From: Bacteroidales bacterium UBA3623
GTDB lineage: Bacteria > Bacteroidota > Bacteroidia > Bacteroidales > UBA932
Direction of reading: 5' to 3'
Assembly: GCA_002373715.1 (NCBI GenBank)
Contig: DFLI01000096.1
Span: 1-50,080, forward strand
DNA: 50,080 bases
Within the stretch, counting starts at the first letter, position 1. Each line of letters starts with the position of its first letter. The notes beneath the pieces were generated by a model. The model was not told the DNA's origin, made no database searches, and saw only the letters and a list, made by a program, of their open reading frames with translations. This document shows positions 34,282 to 42,975 of the stretch, piece after piece. The position numbers and the translations under genes are program-made.

Positions 34282-37200
34282 TTAGTCGAACTTTAACTTG
34301 GGTAATCCATTAACAATCTTCATCGTCTCAATGCTGACGGTGATAATCCTGAGCACAAGATTGAAGATATACTTTTCATCACCGTGTTCACGGCTCCAAT
34401 CATTAGGGTTATTAGTGATGCCACTCTTCGCATCTGTCGTCACCTGATACCGTTCCATTATCCATTCCAGAGCACTCTTCCCGTTCACCACATACTCATA
34501 GGCTTCCAGAGGAATGTCGGAGATTGTTATCTGGTTGTTGTAATAAATGATGCTCTTGTCGGCTGTCTTGCTATCAACCTTGCCAAAACGCATCTTTTCC
34601 ACTTCATAACTGGGGTTTTCAGGCATTTTCAGGGTCACACCCTTGTATGGCTCCACAGTCTCGTAGTTGAGGTGCAAATCGGCAAGTTTATGACCAGCCT
34701 GACTGAATGCCACAAACTGCTCAACCGTATCAACCAATGGCAACCTGGGAAGCATTTTCTTCAAATCAGCTTCAAAGGTGATTCTGTACTCAGGGGAATG
34801 GAGGATGCCATAGACATAGTAGAAGATGTCCTCTTTGGTGACTTTATTTCCATAACGCTGCTTGCACTCTCTTAGAATCCAATCAGTGATACCATCCCTC
34901 CGAATGTATCTATCCATCACCTCGTCATCAGCAGCCTGATTGAACAAATCTGCGATGTCTGCCGTAGATTCATCGTACCAATACAGAGGGAAACATTGGG
35001 ATTTGCCAATCATCTCCAAATCAGGAAGATAATCTGTCACCAAACACGAAAATGGTTTCGTTACCCCTACGCCAGAAACACAAATAATAAGGTTATGTGT
35101 ATTCCTATCTGGAAACAATTTTTCGGTTTGATAAACACGATTGATTAATTCGCGCTTGTAGTAAGTATGTTGCTTAAAGAAAGGGCGATAATAGCCTTCT
35201 CGAATAGCCTCTTTATCAAATGAGTATTTAGTTCCATTAGGGATGTCTCTATCTTTTTGTGATGCATCCCAAGAAAACTTTTGAGGATTAAAATCCAGAA
35301 CCTCTTCGATTTTTATTTGAGGATTATCTCTCACTTTTTCTGCGAATAATTCCACTTGTGAATTGTAAAAGACTATCCCCCGTCGGACATTATTTTCAAG
35401 AGAAGACGTGGATGAATTATAATTCCAAGCATCTCTATTAGTTTTAATGCCGTTAGAATAGTACGGAACAAAAAAGGTCTTTTTATTCTGTTTGTTATCT
35501 TTATCCCCAATAGCCAAGAAAGAAGAGAATGCTTCACTTCTGTGGTTAATCCAGTCTCCGTGTTCATTTGGCTCAATGGTCATCCAATCCATTGCAGGAT
35601 TAGCGATGGAGCCAAAACTCTTGATGATGCGTAGTTTGTCATCTCTTGACAGATAATCGCCTATGTCGTGGTAGAAAATCTGAGCCTTGTTGTTTGAACC
35701 CAATGTCGGTTTTTTAACAAGTATAGTTATTGAGATAGGTGTTCTTGACCCAGAGCCAAACACATTTCCTGCTTCTTTCCTTCGCAATTCTCCCTGAGTG
35801 CGGCAGTTTCCGCGTAAGTTGAACACATATATACTTGAAAACTCTTTTTCCAGTGATTTTCTGAATCCATCCTGGGCGTTTCCATCAATCCAATCACCAT
35901 CTGTTACGAACCCTATTACCCCTCCATTTTGTGTGTCTATCCTATCAGAAGCCCACCTAAACGCTTTAATGTAACTGTTGTATAGGGAGTTTTTATTGTT
36001 TGCGTCAGATTTGGCTGCATATGTATCTGCTATCTTCCTTTCAAGTGTTGGATAAGACTGGTTTTGGGCATTATCATTCGCAGATTTTTGACCAACTGAA
36101 TAGGGCGGATTTCCTATTACAACAGTGATAGGTTTTTTCTTCTGTTCCTGTACCCTCTTTGAGTTAAATGGGAACACATCTGTGTAGAGGTTATCAGCAT
36201 TCTTTTCCTCTCCCAACTGGAATGTATCTGTTAGGCAGATTCCGTTGAATGCCTTATAGCCCTCTTCTTCACCAAGAATATCGTGGAATACATTCTCAAT
36301 GTTGATGGAGGCAATGTAGTAAGCAAGCAAGACAATTTCATTGGCGTGTATCTCTTTATCGTATTTCCTTGCCAATGCTTCCTTACTGATAACACCGCTT
36401 TGGAGCAATCGCGTGATAAAAGTGCCAGTTCCAGTGAACGGGTCCAGAACGTGAACATTCTCATCGGAAATCTCACGGTCAAACTCTTTCTTCAATATCC
36501 AAGCAACGGATTTAACTATGTAGTCTACCACTTCCACAGGGGTATAGACAATACCCAGTTTCTCTACGACCTTCGGAAATGCCGCCTTGAAGAACTTGTC
36601 ATATAGTTCAATTATGACTTTTTGCTTGGATTCCGCGTTATCTATGCCCTTTGCTCTACGCCTGACCGAATCGTAGAAGGTCTCCAACTTCTTAACCTCG
36701 TCCTCTGGGGTCTGCTCTTCTATCAGTGCTAATACCTTTCCCATTGAGCGAGAAATAGGATTACTATCAGCAAACGAATAGTTGTCAAATAGAGCCTCAA
36801 ACACTGGTTTAGTAATCAGGTGCTGGGACAACATCTCAATGGCATCTCCCTCAGATATAGAGGGGTTAATGTTCTTTCGTAAGCCTTTGATGAAACGCTC
36901 AAACTCCTTCTGAGGTTTACCCTCTTCGGCAATCAGTTTCTTGATACGGGCAATGTGCGCTTCGGCAATCTTTGCCACATCGCCAGCCCACTGTTCCCAA
37001 TACCGCTTATCACCAACCTTCTGGACCATCTTGGCGTAGAAAGTGTTGGACAGTTCTTCAAATTGGATTTCCAACTGCTCGTAAATTTCGTCAGTGTCAG
37101 TTCCTGCTCCTTCGTTGGAATACTTCCAGTCATCACCGCCTCCGCTGACACCACCAATGAGAACCTGCTTGGGTTTCTTCTTGTTCAGTTCAATCTTGTT

Positions 37201-39195
37201 GACAGTTGCTTCAAAGCGGTCATCGTGAGCACGGAGAGCATTTAAGACGGTCCATACGACCTTAAAGCGGTCACTGTTATCCATCGCCTCGTTAGCATCC
37301 ATATCAGGTGGAATAACGACAGGGATGATGATGTAGCCATACTTCTTCCCTGGGGCAGTACGCATTACACGACCGACGGACTGGACCACATCTACCTGAG
37401 AGTTTCTGGGGGACAGGAAGAGAACAGCATCCAGTGACGGGACATCCACACCTTCACTCAGGCAGCGGACATTGGTCAAGATACGGCAATCATTATCAGT
37501 CTCTGATGCGGATTTCAGCCAAGACAGTTTTTCATCCCTTATCGGGGCAGACATCGTACCATCAATGTGCTGGGATACGACATTGACGATGCCTTTCTTT
37601 TCGTCTTCCGTGAAGTCCGCCAGGTACTCATCTTTGCAGTTGTTGAGCAGTTCTGTCGTGGCTTTGGAGACCTTGATGGTAGAACAGAACGCAACCGCCT
37701 TTTTCATTGGTTCAGGGTCGGTTTTCAAGATGTCCTGAGCATCACCAATTATCTTCTTAGAAAGAGCATTAATACAACCCACAATCTTTCCAGCATCATC
37801 AGCATTAACCTCTCCTTTCTCATTGGTAAGATATTGCCTCAGGGTCGGGGAAATGTTTTCGTCATTGATGGTCAGAATGAGCACCTTGTAATCGGATAAT
37901 AGTCCTTTATCCACCGCCTCACCAAAGCCAATCTTATAGAACTCTTCGCCATACAGGTTAACATCATCCATCGAACAAAGAATAGCCTCTGCCCTGTCTG
38001 CCTTGCTCTTCGCTTCATCAGTATATAGGCGAGGTGTTGCGGTCATATAGACACGCTTCTTTGCCTTGATGAACTCGTTGTAGTGAACCTTTACAAAGTT
38101 GCTATCCTCTGAGCCTTTGAGGGTAACACCAGTAGTTCTGTGGGCTTCATCGCAGATGATGAGGTCAAAGATTCCAAACTCGTCCCCTTCCTTGGTGAAT
38201 ACACCCTTACCATCACCTTCAAGCAATCGCCTCTGTGCCTCAGAAATAACATCAATTGACTGATAAGTGGAGAATACCACGGTCATCCCATCTTTGTTGC
38301 TTTCCTCTGCGTAGCGGAGCCGCCTTACAATCTCAGCAACATTCGTGGAGGCTGGGAGAGCCAAATCCACGACCGAATAGGTTTCGTCCTCGTTTTGAGA
38401 GGTCTTCTTGGAGACACCTGAATCCGAACATATGCAAATCGGATAAATGTCCTTAACGGTTTGTGCCATCCACTCCCTGAGCATCTGACCCAACAATGCG
38501 ATTGAGGGAACCAGAAACAGCACCAATCCTTTTCCTCCCGTTTCCTGTTCAGCAAGACGAAGTGAGGTAAAGGTCTTGCCTGTACCACAAGCCATAATCA
38601 TCTTGCCTCGGTCGTGCGTCTTGAAGTATTCCGCTGCTTTCTCCAAGGCTTGTTTCTGATGGTCGCGAACCTCATATGGCTTCTGTCTGGACCCATCGCC
38701 AAAGACACCTTCCTGTATCTTCTCCCAGTCAACAGCATCATTTTCCAGTTCGTACAGGCTCAGTCTATTGATGGGGGGAGTTTGGTTCTCAATGGTCTGC
38801 TCTGCATTGGTTCCCCACTTATTTGTGGTACTTATCCAAAGCCTATGAGCAAAGTAAACCTGTCTGGATTCCGTTTGGAAGGACTTGCCAGATGTCGAGA
38901 TAAAACTATCCACCTCCGCTTTGTCTATCGCGGTCTCAGGAAGATAGCACTTGCACTGGATTGCCCAATACTCACCCTCGTAGGTTTGAGCAACTAAATC
39001 AATGCCCAAATCGCTACCACCAAACTGACTGCGGAAAGGGAACTCACCCCATAACCAGACAGTTTTCAACGTCTTCGCGTACATCGGTGAAGTAAGAAGG
39101 TAGCCTTTCATTAGCCGTTCAAACTTGCCGCCTTTCTCCCTCTCTGTCTGCGAACCTTGACGGAACTCTCTAAGAATGTCTTGGAAAGTCTTCAT
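34282..39195 (-). CDS. Type ISP restriction-modification enzyme (nuclease-helicase-methyltransferase in one chain)
   Basis: At 1637 aa this matches the single-polypeptide Type ISP enzymes such as LlaGI and LlaBIII (about 1570-1580 aa). Domain order: an Mrr-like PD-(D/E)xK nuclease (D66 in LGIDLVAQ and Q80-x-K82); an SF2 translocase with ACGTGKT (202-208), DEAH (349-352), TATPR (385-389) and QSVGRVMR (605-612); a helical coupler (about 690-870); an N6-adenine methyltransferase with LDPFTGTGTF (917-926) and NPPY (1029-1032); and a C-terminal target-recognition domain. Such enzymes methylate one strand of an asymmetric site and cut after two translocating enzymes collide. All motifs look intact. 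The recognition sequence cannot be read from the protein. Confidence 0.93.
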   Translation of the reverse strand: MKTFQDILREFRQGSQTEREKGGKFERLMKGYLLTSPMYAKTLKTVWLWGEFPFRSQFGGSDLGIDLVAQTYEGEYWAIQCKCYLPETAIDKAEVDSFISTSGKSFQTESRQVYFAHRLWISTTNKWGTNAEQTIENQTPPINRLSLYELENDAVDWEKIQEGVFGDGSRQKPYEVRDHQKQALEKAAEYFKTHDRGKMIMACGTGKTFTSLRLAEQETGGKGLVLFLVPSIALLGQMLREWMAQTVKDIYPICICSDSGVSKKTSQNEDETYSVVDLALPASTNVAEIVRRLRYAEESNKDGMTVVFSTYQSIDVISEAQRRLLEGDGKGVFTKEGDEFGIFDLIICDEAHRTTGVTLKGSEDSNFVKVHYNEFIKAKKRVYMTATPRLYTDEAKSKADRAEAILCSMDDVNLYGEEFYKIGFGEAVDKGLLSDYKVLILTINDENISPTLRQYLTNEKGEVNADDAGKIVGCINALSKKIIGDAQDILKTDPEPMKKAVAFCSTIKVSKATTELLNNCKDEYLADFTEDEKKGIVNVVSQHIDGTMSAPIRDEKLSWLKSASETDNDCRILTNVRCLSEGVDVPSLDAVLFLSPRNSQVDVVQSVGRVMRTAPGKKYGYIIIPVVIPPDMDANEAMDNSDRFKVVWTVLNALRAHDDRFEATVNKIELNKKKPKQVLIGGVSGGGDDWKYSNEGAGTDTDEIYEQLEIQFEELSNTFYAKMVQKVGDKRYWEQWAGDVAKIAEAHIARIKKLIAEEGKPQKEFERFIKGLRKNINPSISEGDAIEMLSQHLITKPVFEALFDNYSFADSNPISRSMGKVLALIEEQTPEDEVKKLETFYDSVRRRAKGIDNAESKQKVIIELYDKFFKAAFPKVVEKLGIVYTPVEVVDYIVKSVAWILKKEFDREISDENVHVLDPFTGTGTFITRLLQSGVISKEALARKYDKEIHANEIVLLAYYIASINIENVFHDILGEEEGYKAFNGICLTDTFQLGEEKNADNLYTDVFPFNSKRVQEQKKKPITVVIGNPPYSVGQKSANDNAQNQSYPTLERKIADTYAAKSDANNKNSLYNSYIKAFRWASDRIDTQNGGVIGFVTDGDWIDGNAQDGFRKSLEKEFSSIYVFNLRGNCRTQGELRRKEAGNVFGSGSRTPISITILVKKPTLGSNNKAQIFYHDIGDYLSRDDKLRIIKSFGSIANPAMDWMTIEPNEHGDWINHRSEAFSSFLAIGDKDNKQNKKTFFVPYYSNGIKTNRDAWNYNSSTSSLENNVRRGIVFYNSQVELFAEKVRDNPQIKIEEVLDFNPQKFSWDASQKDRDIPNGTKYSFDKEAIREGYYRPFFKQHTYYKRELINRVYQTEKLFPDRNTHNLIICVSGVGVTKPFSCLVTDYLPDLEMIGKSQCFPLYWYDESTADIADLFNQAADDEVMDRYIRRDGITDWILRECKQRYGNKVTKEDIFYYVYGILHSPEYRITFEADLKKMLPRLPLVDTVEQFVAFSQAGHKLADLHLNYETVEPYKGVTLKMPENPSYEVEKMRFGKVDSKTADKSIIYYNNQITISDIPLEAYEYVVNGKSALEWIMERYQVTTDAKSGITNNPNDWSREHGDEKYIFNLVLRIITVSIETMKIVNGLPKLKFD

Positions 39196-39246
39196 ATGTA
39201 AACTTTGCTATTTTTATATCAATTTCTACCAAATATAACAAAAAAA

Positions 39247-39867
39247 TCAGAGATTATCTTTGTTATCCTCAAAAGATGTCTGCTTCTGTATGGCAGCACC
39301 TTCAATGTCGTTGATTATATCCATTGCAACTTCCGAGTAGTTGTAGCGAGGGATTTCCACTCCCGTCATATACTCTTCATAATCATAGTTGATGGCAATA
39401 CTCTTCCCTTTGCCGTAACAGAGGGTCAAAAAGAACTGCTTCATTGTCGGATAATACACCAACGTGAACATCTCAAATGTTTCGACCAGACCGCATATTG
39501 ATTTGATGTTTTCCCCGTCGGTAGCATCTTTCACGAATGATGCTATGTCTTTACGAAGGTCTTGGAAGTCCATATAGGACGGGAGTTGAACGGTCTGGTA
39601 AGAAGGTTCAGATATGGTATATACTTTCCCATCGACCATCACAACACCTGAGGGTCTTGTAGGGGCATCCTTTGAAAAGAACTGATAGGCTTCTACTCCA
39701 AGAGCCTTGGCAATCTCATCCAAGGTATTCAACTTGGGATTCTTTCTGATGCTTGCAATGAGATTGGATTGCGTCATTCCAACTCGTGCTGCCAGGTCTG
39801 CCATTCTCAAACCCTTGTCCTTGCATATTTCTCTTACTCTGATTTCTACAATGTTTGGTTTATCCAT
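39247..39867 (-). CDS. XRE-family regulator
   Basis: The 206-aa protein has an N-terminal HTH (MADLAARVGMTQSNLIASIR, about residues 22-41, with LNTLDEIAKALGVEAYQFF) like Cro/CI. The remaining 130 residues are unrecognised and may sense a signal or dimerise. It lies 51 bases before the Type ISP gene on the same strand and is divergent from the plus-strand cassette, with good promoters on both sides. It is longer than classical controller (C) proteins of restriction systems (about 80-100 aa). Control of the restriction operon and of the divergent cassette is the natural inference. Confidence 0.82.
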   Translation of the reverse strand: MDKPNIVEIRVREICKDKGLRMADLAARVGMTQSNLIASIRKNPKLNTLDEIAKALGVEAYQFFSKDAPTRPSGVVMVDGKVYTISEPSYQTVQLPSYMDFQDLRKDIASFVKDATDGENIKSICGLVETFEMFTLVYYPTMKQFFLTLCYGKGKSIAINYDYEEYMTGVEIPRYNYSEVAMDIINDIEGAAIQKQTSFEDNKDNL

Positions 39868-39882
39868 AATGTTTCGTCATTA

Positions 39883-39937
39883 GTCGCGGTTATTCACAAA
39901 TGTATGAAAATACTGATAAAAAAGCAAAGAACGCGAC
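39883..39937. promoter_or_regulatory. XRE promoter (minus strand) bracketed by GTCGCG/CGCGAC
   Basis: On the minus strand TTTG (complement of 39925-39928), 20 bp and TACATTTG (39897-39904) form a promoter. Inverted copies of GTCGCG (39883-39888) and CGCGAC (39932-39937) flank it and may be operator half-sites. Confidence 0.65.
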
Positions 39938-39963
39938 AAAAATAATAAAAAAGTAGCATTTTA

Positions 39964-39995
39964 TTTGGTGGATTAATTTTTTATCATTATCTTTG
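39964..39995 (+). promoter_or_regulatory. Promoter of the plus-strand cassette
   Basis: TTTG (39964-39967), exactly 20 bp, and TATCTTTG (39988-39995). It is divergent from the XRE promoter with 35 bp between the -33 boxes. Confidence 0.8.
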
Positions 39996-40028
39996 TAATG
40001 GAAAATGAATGACAAAACATTATTAACA

Positions 40029-40301
40029 ATGGAACAGAACAACAAAATACAGGAAGCCCTTGAAATCATCAATCATCACGACTGGTTCTGGATGATGGTT
40101 GAGTACGGCTACGAAGCCAGTTACAACTCCGCTAAGGCTTCTATGAGGTCCTTTGTTGCTCTGGTTAAGACAATTGATAACGAAACCATTCGTGAAGCCC
40201 TGAAAGCCCTCTGGATGCTCCGCTTCAATGCTGCTCGCAACAATGAGGACAACAAAGCCAAAGAAGAGGAACTGATGAACACCCTTGCCCTCGCTGCCTA
40301 A
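40029..40301 (+). CDS. Hypothetical protein, 90 aa
   Basis: No family is recognised. The protein is helical and charged, with an aromatic start (NHHDWFWMMVEYGYEASYNSAK) and no membrane segment. ATG 40029 is preferred; ATG 40005 adds 8 residues and lies only 9 bases past the -7 box. It is the first gene of the rightward cassette that ends in the serine recombinase, and its transcription is probably set by the divergent XRE region. Confidence 0.6.
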   Translation: MEQNNKIQEALEIINHHDWFWMMVEYGYEASYNSAKASMRSFVALVKTIDNETIREALKALWMLRFNAARNNEDNKAKEEELMNTLALAA

Positions 40302-40332
40302 TTGATTTTTAAACTTTTTAACCCATACCGTT

Positions 40333-40677
40333 ATGAACACCGTAATTGCTACCACCACCAACAACGCCCTCGTTAAAGCCCACATCACCGCCATCACCAT
40401 CAAGACAGGTTCTGCACTGATGGGAATGTCCAAGGCTCTTCTGATTGAAGAAGCCAAACGCCAGATGCGTTCCACTTCTGGATGCCATATGGTCTATATG
40501 AAGAAGGATGGCTCCGTAAGAGAAGCCTTCGCCAGCCTTAACCCTGCCCTCTGCGGCAAACACATCAATGGGCGTGGGGAATCCCCCGAAAACTGGGGCT
40601 GCACCTGCTACTGGGATATGGAGAAAGGCGGATTTAGGTCCTTCCGCTGGGAAAATCTGGTCGCAGTTCTCTCCTAA
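40333..40677 (+). CDS. SH3-like (WYL_2/DUF2693-type) protein, 114 aa
   Basis: The C-terminal half, with VYMKKDGSVREAFASLNPAL and a tail of aromatic strands (FRSFRWENLVAVLS), resembles the small Sm/SH3-like barrel family often found on Bacteroidales mobile elements and phages. The N-terminal part is threonine- and alanine-rich. The function of the family is not established; nucleic-acid binding is suggested by the fold. Confidence 0.6.
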   Translation: MNTVIATTTNNALVKAHITAITIKTGSALMGMSKALLIEEAKRQMRSTSGCHMVYMKKDGSVREAFASLNPALCGKHINGRGESPENWGCTCYWDMEKGGFRSFRWENLVAVLS

Positions 40678-40733
40678 TCAACAGTTTAACCACGGGGAGG
40701 GTAATCACTCCCTCCCCACAAACCCCAAAGACA

Positions 40734-40982
40734 ATGTACCGCGATTACAAACTCTTCGACGAGGTTCTGAAAAAGATTGAAGACGGGATGCAAATCACCT
40801 TCACTCCCAAGAACGTTGCATATGGCGATACTTTCTTAATCTTCAACAAGTATTGCAGAAAGCAGACCATCACCTTCCACACAAAGTGTGTTCCTTTCTG
40901 GATTGAGTTTGATGGGGATGAGCCGATGAGATTGGAAGAATGCCCTGATTCTTTCTTTGAGAGCATTTTAAAGAATATCTGA
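40734..40982 (+). CDS. Hypothetical protein, 82 aa
   Basis: Not recognised. A short soluble protein with alternating aromatic and charged residues (TFHTKCVPFWIEFDGDEPMRLEECP). Its stop is 1 base before the next start, so translation is probably coupled. Acidic small proteins of such cassettes are sometimes anti-restriction or regulatory, but no motif shows this. Confidence 0.55.
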   Translation: MYRDYKLFDEVLKKIEDGMQITFTPKNVAYGDTFLIFNKYCRKQTITFHTKCVPFWIEFDGDEPMRLEECPDSFFESILKNI

Positions 40983-40983
40983 T

Positions 40984-41250
40984 ATGATTGAACGCGGTCA
41001 GACAATCGTTTACAAGGTCTCAGAAGACCACCTGATGTTCTATTGGCTTTGCGACATCAAGGAAACTGAATACATCTTCTTCAACTGGTATGGAAACCCA
41101 GAAAAAGAGATGCCGACAGACTTCTGGCGAATGAGTAAGAAGTGGTTCAATGACAAGATTAACGACGGAAAGATTGAAATCTATGACAGTCTCCCTCTGG
41201 AACAGTATGGGGATATCTTTACAAAGCAAGCAAATGAAAGAAACATCTGA
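40984..41250 (+). CDS. Hypothetical protein, 88 aa
   Basis: Not recognised. It opens MIERGQTIVYKVSEDHLMFYWLCDI and is rich in aromatic residues and acidic groups. It sits between two other small genes, with 1-base spacings on both sides (stop TGA, one base, ATG), a sign of one co-translated unit. Confidence 0.55.
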   Translation: MIERGQTIVYKVSEDHLMFYWLCDIKETEYIFFNWYGNPEKEMPTDFWRMSKKWFNDKINDGKIEIYDSLPLEQYGDIFTKQANERNI

Positions 41251-41251
41251 T

Positions 41252-41575
41252 ATGGAAATGGCAAAATACATACTCTCAATTCTGAGATATTACCCCTCCA
41301 TCGTAATGAGTTGGGGTGCACACAACTTCTTTGAAATTGAAAACGGACTTCGTTTCTCTGTGATGGGCTTCATACATACTGGAAAGGTTGAGGTCCTGTA
41401 CGATGAAGGCTACGACCTATTCCGCGTCCGTCTTCTCAATCAAGATGGCAGCGTCAAGCAGGAACAGGATGGCATCTATCTGGACTGCCTTGTGGATGTC
41501 ATTGACGGTATGGTTGAAAGGTGTGAAAACTACGGTAACAGAGTAAAAAAGGAATATGGTATCATTAAACTATGA
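41252..41575 (+). CDS. Hypothetical protein, 107 aa
   Basis: Not recognised. ATG 41252 (MEMAKYILSILRYYPS) is chosen because it is 1 base past the preceding stop; longer in-frame starts overlap that gene. The protein has a helical N terminus and a beta-type centre (LRFSVMGFIHTGKVEVLYDEGYDLFRV). It overlaps the recombinase start in an ATGA. Confidence 0.55.
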   Translation: MEMAKYILSILRYYPSIVMSWGAHNFFEIENGLRFSVMGFIHTGKVEVLYDEGYDLFRVRLLNQDGSVKQEQDGIYLDCLVDVIDGMVERCENYGNRVKKEYGIIKL

Positions 41576-42222
41576 AAAAGTGTGTGCTATTGGTCCGCTG
41601 CTCTACTGACAAAGAGAAGGGTTTACAAGATTATCAATATCAGATTGACACCCTCACTGAAATATGTAAGAAGCGTGATTGGGAAATCGTCAAGGTCTTT
41701 GGGAACTATGTTTCAGGGGCTGCTGCAATTGAGGACAGACAAGAAGTCTTAGACCTCATTGATTACATCAGGTCCAATAAGATTGACTTGTGTTGCTGCA
41801 CGGAAATCTCGCGTGTCAGTAGGGACCTTCTTACGGGTGTTCAGATAATCAGGACCCTTGCCGACAATGGCGTAAACCTGTTCCTTGCCAACTATTCGCT
41901 TTTCACCCTGGGGGACGATGGGAAAATATCTCCAATCACTTCCCTGATTCTTACCATCACACTGGAAATTAGCCAAATGGAACGGCAACAGATTAGGTCC
42001 AGAATGGAGATGGGCTATCAGGCTTATTTACGCAAGAGAAAAGACGATAAAGAGCATCATCCTCTTGGGAGACCTAATACCTATCGTAAATCAGAGGAAG
42101 AATACCGCAGCCAATATTCAAAGGAACTAAGCCTAATGAGAAAGGGTATCTCGTTGAGGAATGTCCAGCAACTCACGGGGACCGCAGTTGGGACCCTACG
42201 CAAAATCAAAATCTATCTCTAA
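41572..42222 (+). CDS. Small serine recombinase (resolvase/invertase family)
   Basis: The 216-aa protein has the catalytic serine S11 in LVRCSTDKEKG, ISRVSRD in the active-site helix, and a C-terminal helix-turn-helix-like tail (MRKGISLRNVQQLTGTAVGTLRKIK). It is the size of a resolvase or invertase, not of a large serine integrase. It may resolve or invert DNA within the island, or act on replication multimers. No pair of obvious recombination sites was found by eye. The start is in an ATGA overlap with the gene before; the stop overlaps the convergent gene at 42219 by 4 bases. Confidence 0.85.
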   Translation: MKKCVLLVRCSTDKEKGLQDYQYQIDTLTEICKKRDWEIVKVFGNYVSGAAAIEDRQEVLDLIDYIRSNKIDLCCCTEISRVSRDLLTGVQIIRTLADNGVNLFLANYSLFTLGDDGKISPITSLILTITLEISQMERQQIRSRMEMGYQAYLRKRKDDKEHHPLGRPNTYRKSEEEYRSQYSKELSLMRKGISLRNVQQLTGTAVGTLRKIKIYL

Positions 42223-42611
42223 GCCGTTGGATAATCTTCCAATGGCTTTTCTTCTTTCAACCGAGCCTGTTCTTCCAGAGCCATTCTAACCGCAGCAATA
42301 GCCCCCTCTCTACCCCTGAGGCTTGCAATGTACTTCCTCAGTTCCCCAGGGTCCGTACTGACATAATACCCGACACTGGTAGCAATCAAACAACTTATAA
42401 GGTCATTCAGCCTGATATGACTAATTATTTTACGGACCCTTGCAGAGCCGATTGACAAACCCTGTCCGTTGAGGACTTCACACAGGTTTCTATTCGTTAT
42501 CGCGTTCTCCTTCCCCTCCCTCGTGGACAGGATGTCAATCATCAAAGGGAGTAACACATCACGCTCGTAGTCATTGAGGCTTGTTGTATCTCTTTTGAAA
42601 CCATCTATCAT
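42219..42611 (-). CDS. Accessory winged-helix-like protein, 130 aa
   Basis: A soluble protein of a type often seen on Bacteroidales phages and islands: N-terminal MIDGFKRDTTSLNDYERDVLLP, a central segment ITNRNLCEVLNGQGLSIGSARVRKIISHIR that looks like a winged helix, and a C-terminal helix with GREGAIAAVRMALEEQARL. I infer DNA binding, perhaps in replication or packaging control; the role is unknown. It lies between the recombinase (convergent) and a 364-bp region with inverted repeats. Confidence 0.6.
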   Translation of the reverse strand: MIDGFKRDTTSLNDYERDVLLPLMIDILSTREGKENAITNRNLCEVLNGQGLSIGSARVRKIISHIRLNDLISCLIATSVGYYVSTDPGELRKYIASLRGREGAIAAVRMALEEQARLKEEKPLEDYPTA

Positions 42612-42975
42612 AGTTTAGTTAGTTTACTATAAATAGATGGATTGGTTAGAAAAGTTAGATTGACTAATCTTTTATATATTATAATACCAGTATTTAGTCA
42701 GTCATTTTACCCCTCTGTTAACATAAGATTGTTATTCTTGGGGGTCGTGGAGACTTTGACACATTAAGCATCATCGTACCCCGTGGGTTGTATCTTTAAG
42801 TAGGGAGGGCTATCTAATAGTTCTAACTGCCCTCTTGAACTAACTATGGGTGGTAGTTAGTTCAGATAGCCCCCTTGTTCGTCGTGTTGCCGCGAGTGCA
42901 AAAATCTCAATTCCAAAAGTCAACTATCTTTACTATTTAGTCTTACTATACTATTTATATGTAAAAGCCATAGTT
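42612..42975. other. Gene-free region with nested inverted repeats
   Basis: No convincing reading frame. It holds TATCTTTA (42791-42798, -7-like) and the nested repeat described separately at 42807-42872, and is otherwise A/T-rich. A small RNA, a replication origin or a transfer origin are possible; no relaxase is encoded to support the last. Confidence 0.5.
42807..42872. repeat. Nested inverted repeat with two alternative hairpins
   Basis: GAACTAACTA (42837-42846) pairs perfectly with TAGTTAGTTC (42854-42863). The adjoining AGATAGCCC (42864-42872) pairs with GGGCTATCT (42807-42815), leaving a 21-base internal bulge on one side. GAGGGC just upstream can also pair with GCCCTC (42829-42834), so two exclusive folds are possible, as in attenuators. 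Confidence 0.6.

Noticed and set aside
34282..39195. Separate helicase, methyltransferase and nuclease genes of a classical Type I or BREX system
   Set aside because: All motifs lie in one uninterrupted 1637-aa frame in the order of Type ISP enzymes; no separate HsdS, BrxC or PglZ-like gene is present.
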